Shown here piece by piece: positions 63,780 to 64,000 of a DNA stretch of 64,000 nt; within the stretch, counting starts at the first letter, position 1, and every line of letters starts with the position of its first letter. The translations under genes were made by a program, and so were the position numbers. Below the pieces are notes generated by a model. The model worked only from the letters and a program-made list of their open reading frames with translations. It was not told the origin of the DNA and ran no database searches. The stretch comes from Acidovorax delafieldii (GTDB lineage Bacteria > Pseudomonadota > Gammaproteobacteria > Burkholderiales > Burkholderiaceae_C): NCBI RefSeq assembly GCF_007993815.1, contig NZ_VJWE01000012.1, forward strand, positions 496,001-560,000. Direction: 5' to 3'.

Positions 63780-64000
63780 ACCCGTGGCAGATGGCGTACA
63801 GGCGCTGTACGAAGACGACGACCTGCTGGTGCTGTGCAAACCCTCCGGGCTGCTGTGTGTGCCCGGCCGGGGCCCCGACAAGCAAGACTGCCTGAGCGCA
63901 CGCGCACAGCAGCGCTGGCCCGGCGCGCTCATCGTGCACCGGCTGGACCAGGCGACCTCGGGCCTGGTGCTCATGGCGCGCCACATCGACGCACAGCGGC
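63766..64000 (+). CDS. RluA-family pseudouridine synthase, N-terminal part
   Basis: Only the first 78 residues are in the window. The start MTLPEPVADGVQALYEDDDL matches the RluA family, which opens with an ILYEDDDLLVLCKPSGLL strand. The catalytic block GALIVHRLDQATSGLVLMAR contains the invariant aspartate in HRLD. It would modify a uridine in rRNA or tRNA. ATG 63766 overlaps the kinase stop by 14 bp. The gene is cut by the right edge of the window. Confidence 0.88.

Overview
The window is GC-rich bacterial DNA that looks like a betaproteobacterium of the family Comamonadaceae (Acidovorax-like). The reasons are the many Bug-type periplasmic receptors, two DUF4148-like small secreted proteins, an imuA-imuB-dnaE2 cassette, TRAP transporter operons, a tandem glycine riboswitch ahead of gcvTHP, and short dyad repeats of a kind I recall from this family. 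The genus is inference. No rRNA, tRNA, transposase, phage gene or CRISPR array is visible, so this looks like ordinary chromosome with several accessory catabolic islands.

Region 1-12.5 kb holds genome and envelope maintenance: exonuclease I (sbcB), a lipoprotein lytic transglycosylase, a YdeI/OmdA-like protein, the SOS mutasome imuA-imuB-dnaE2 behind a near-consensus LexA box, an HD-GYP protein, and a tandem pair of nearly identical small secreted proteins ending in a strong terminator. Region 12.5-17.4 kb holds a 3-ketoacid CoA-transferase (scoA-scoB) divergent from a PAS-LuxR regulator, a carboxymuconolactone-decarboxylase-like protein and katG.

Region 17.5-28.5 kb is a catabolic island. 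Nine genes on the minus strand encode an SMP-30 lactonase, two LigI/GLI-like amidohydrolases, an RraA-type aldolase, a D-2-hydroxyacid dehydrogenase and four Bug receptors. They are divergent from an IclR regulator, which is followed by a peroxidase-related protein and an unknown secreted protein. The enzyme set suggests uptake and breakdown of a lactone or an oxo-dicarboxylic acid. No TctA/TctB membrane subunits are present. Region 28.5-37 kb holds a sensor GGDEF-EAL protein, a thioesterase, an SDR, ETF-ubiquinone oxidoreductase and a chemoreceptor.

Region 37-47.5 kb is a second island on the minus strand: a LysR regulator, a DUF1445 (D-glutamate cyclase-like) protein, a TRAP transporter with two binding proteins for one Q/M pair, a SnoaL-like protein and a fused HyuA-HyuB 5-oxoprolinase. 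Together they suggest import and hydrolysis of 5-oxoproline-like compounds. Region 47.5-51.4 kb has an Lrp-type regulator and a second TRAP operon (P-Q-M). Region 51.4-56.3 kb is the glycine cleavage system under a tandem glycine riboswitch. The rest holds an FKBP isomerase, a MerR regulator, an acyltransferase, an MFS exporter, a nitroreductase, a hybrid histidine kinase and the start of an RluA-family pseudouridine synthase.

The most unusual structural signal is a dispersed element of about 55 bp with five copies (1609, 6645, 21323, 32018 and 49468). Two copies lie inside genes in different frames. One encodes the hydrophobic core of a Bug receptor signal peptide, another encodes a stretch of the DnaE2 PHP domain, and a third forms an intrinsic terminator.
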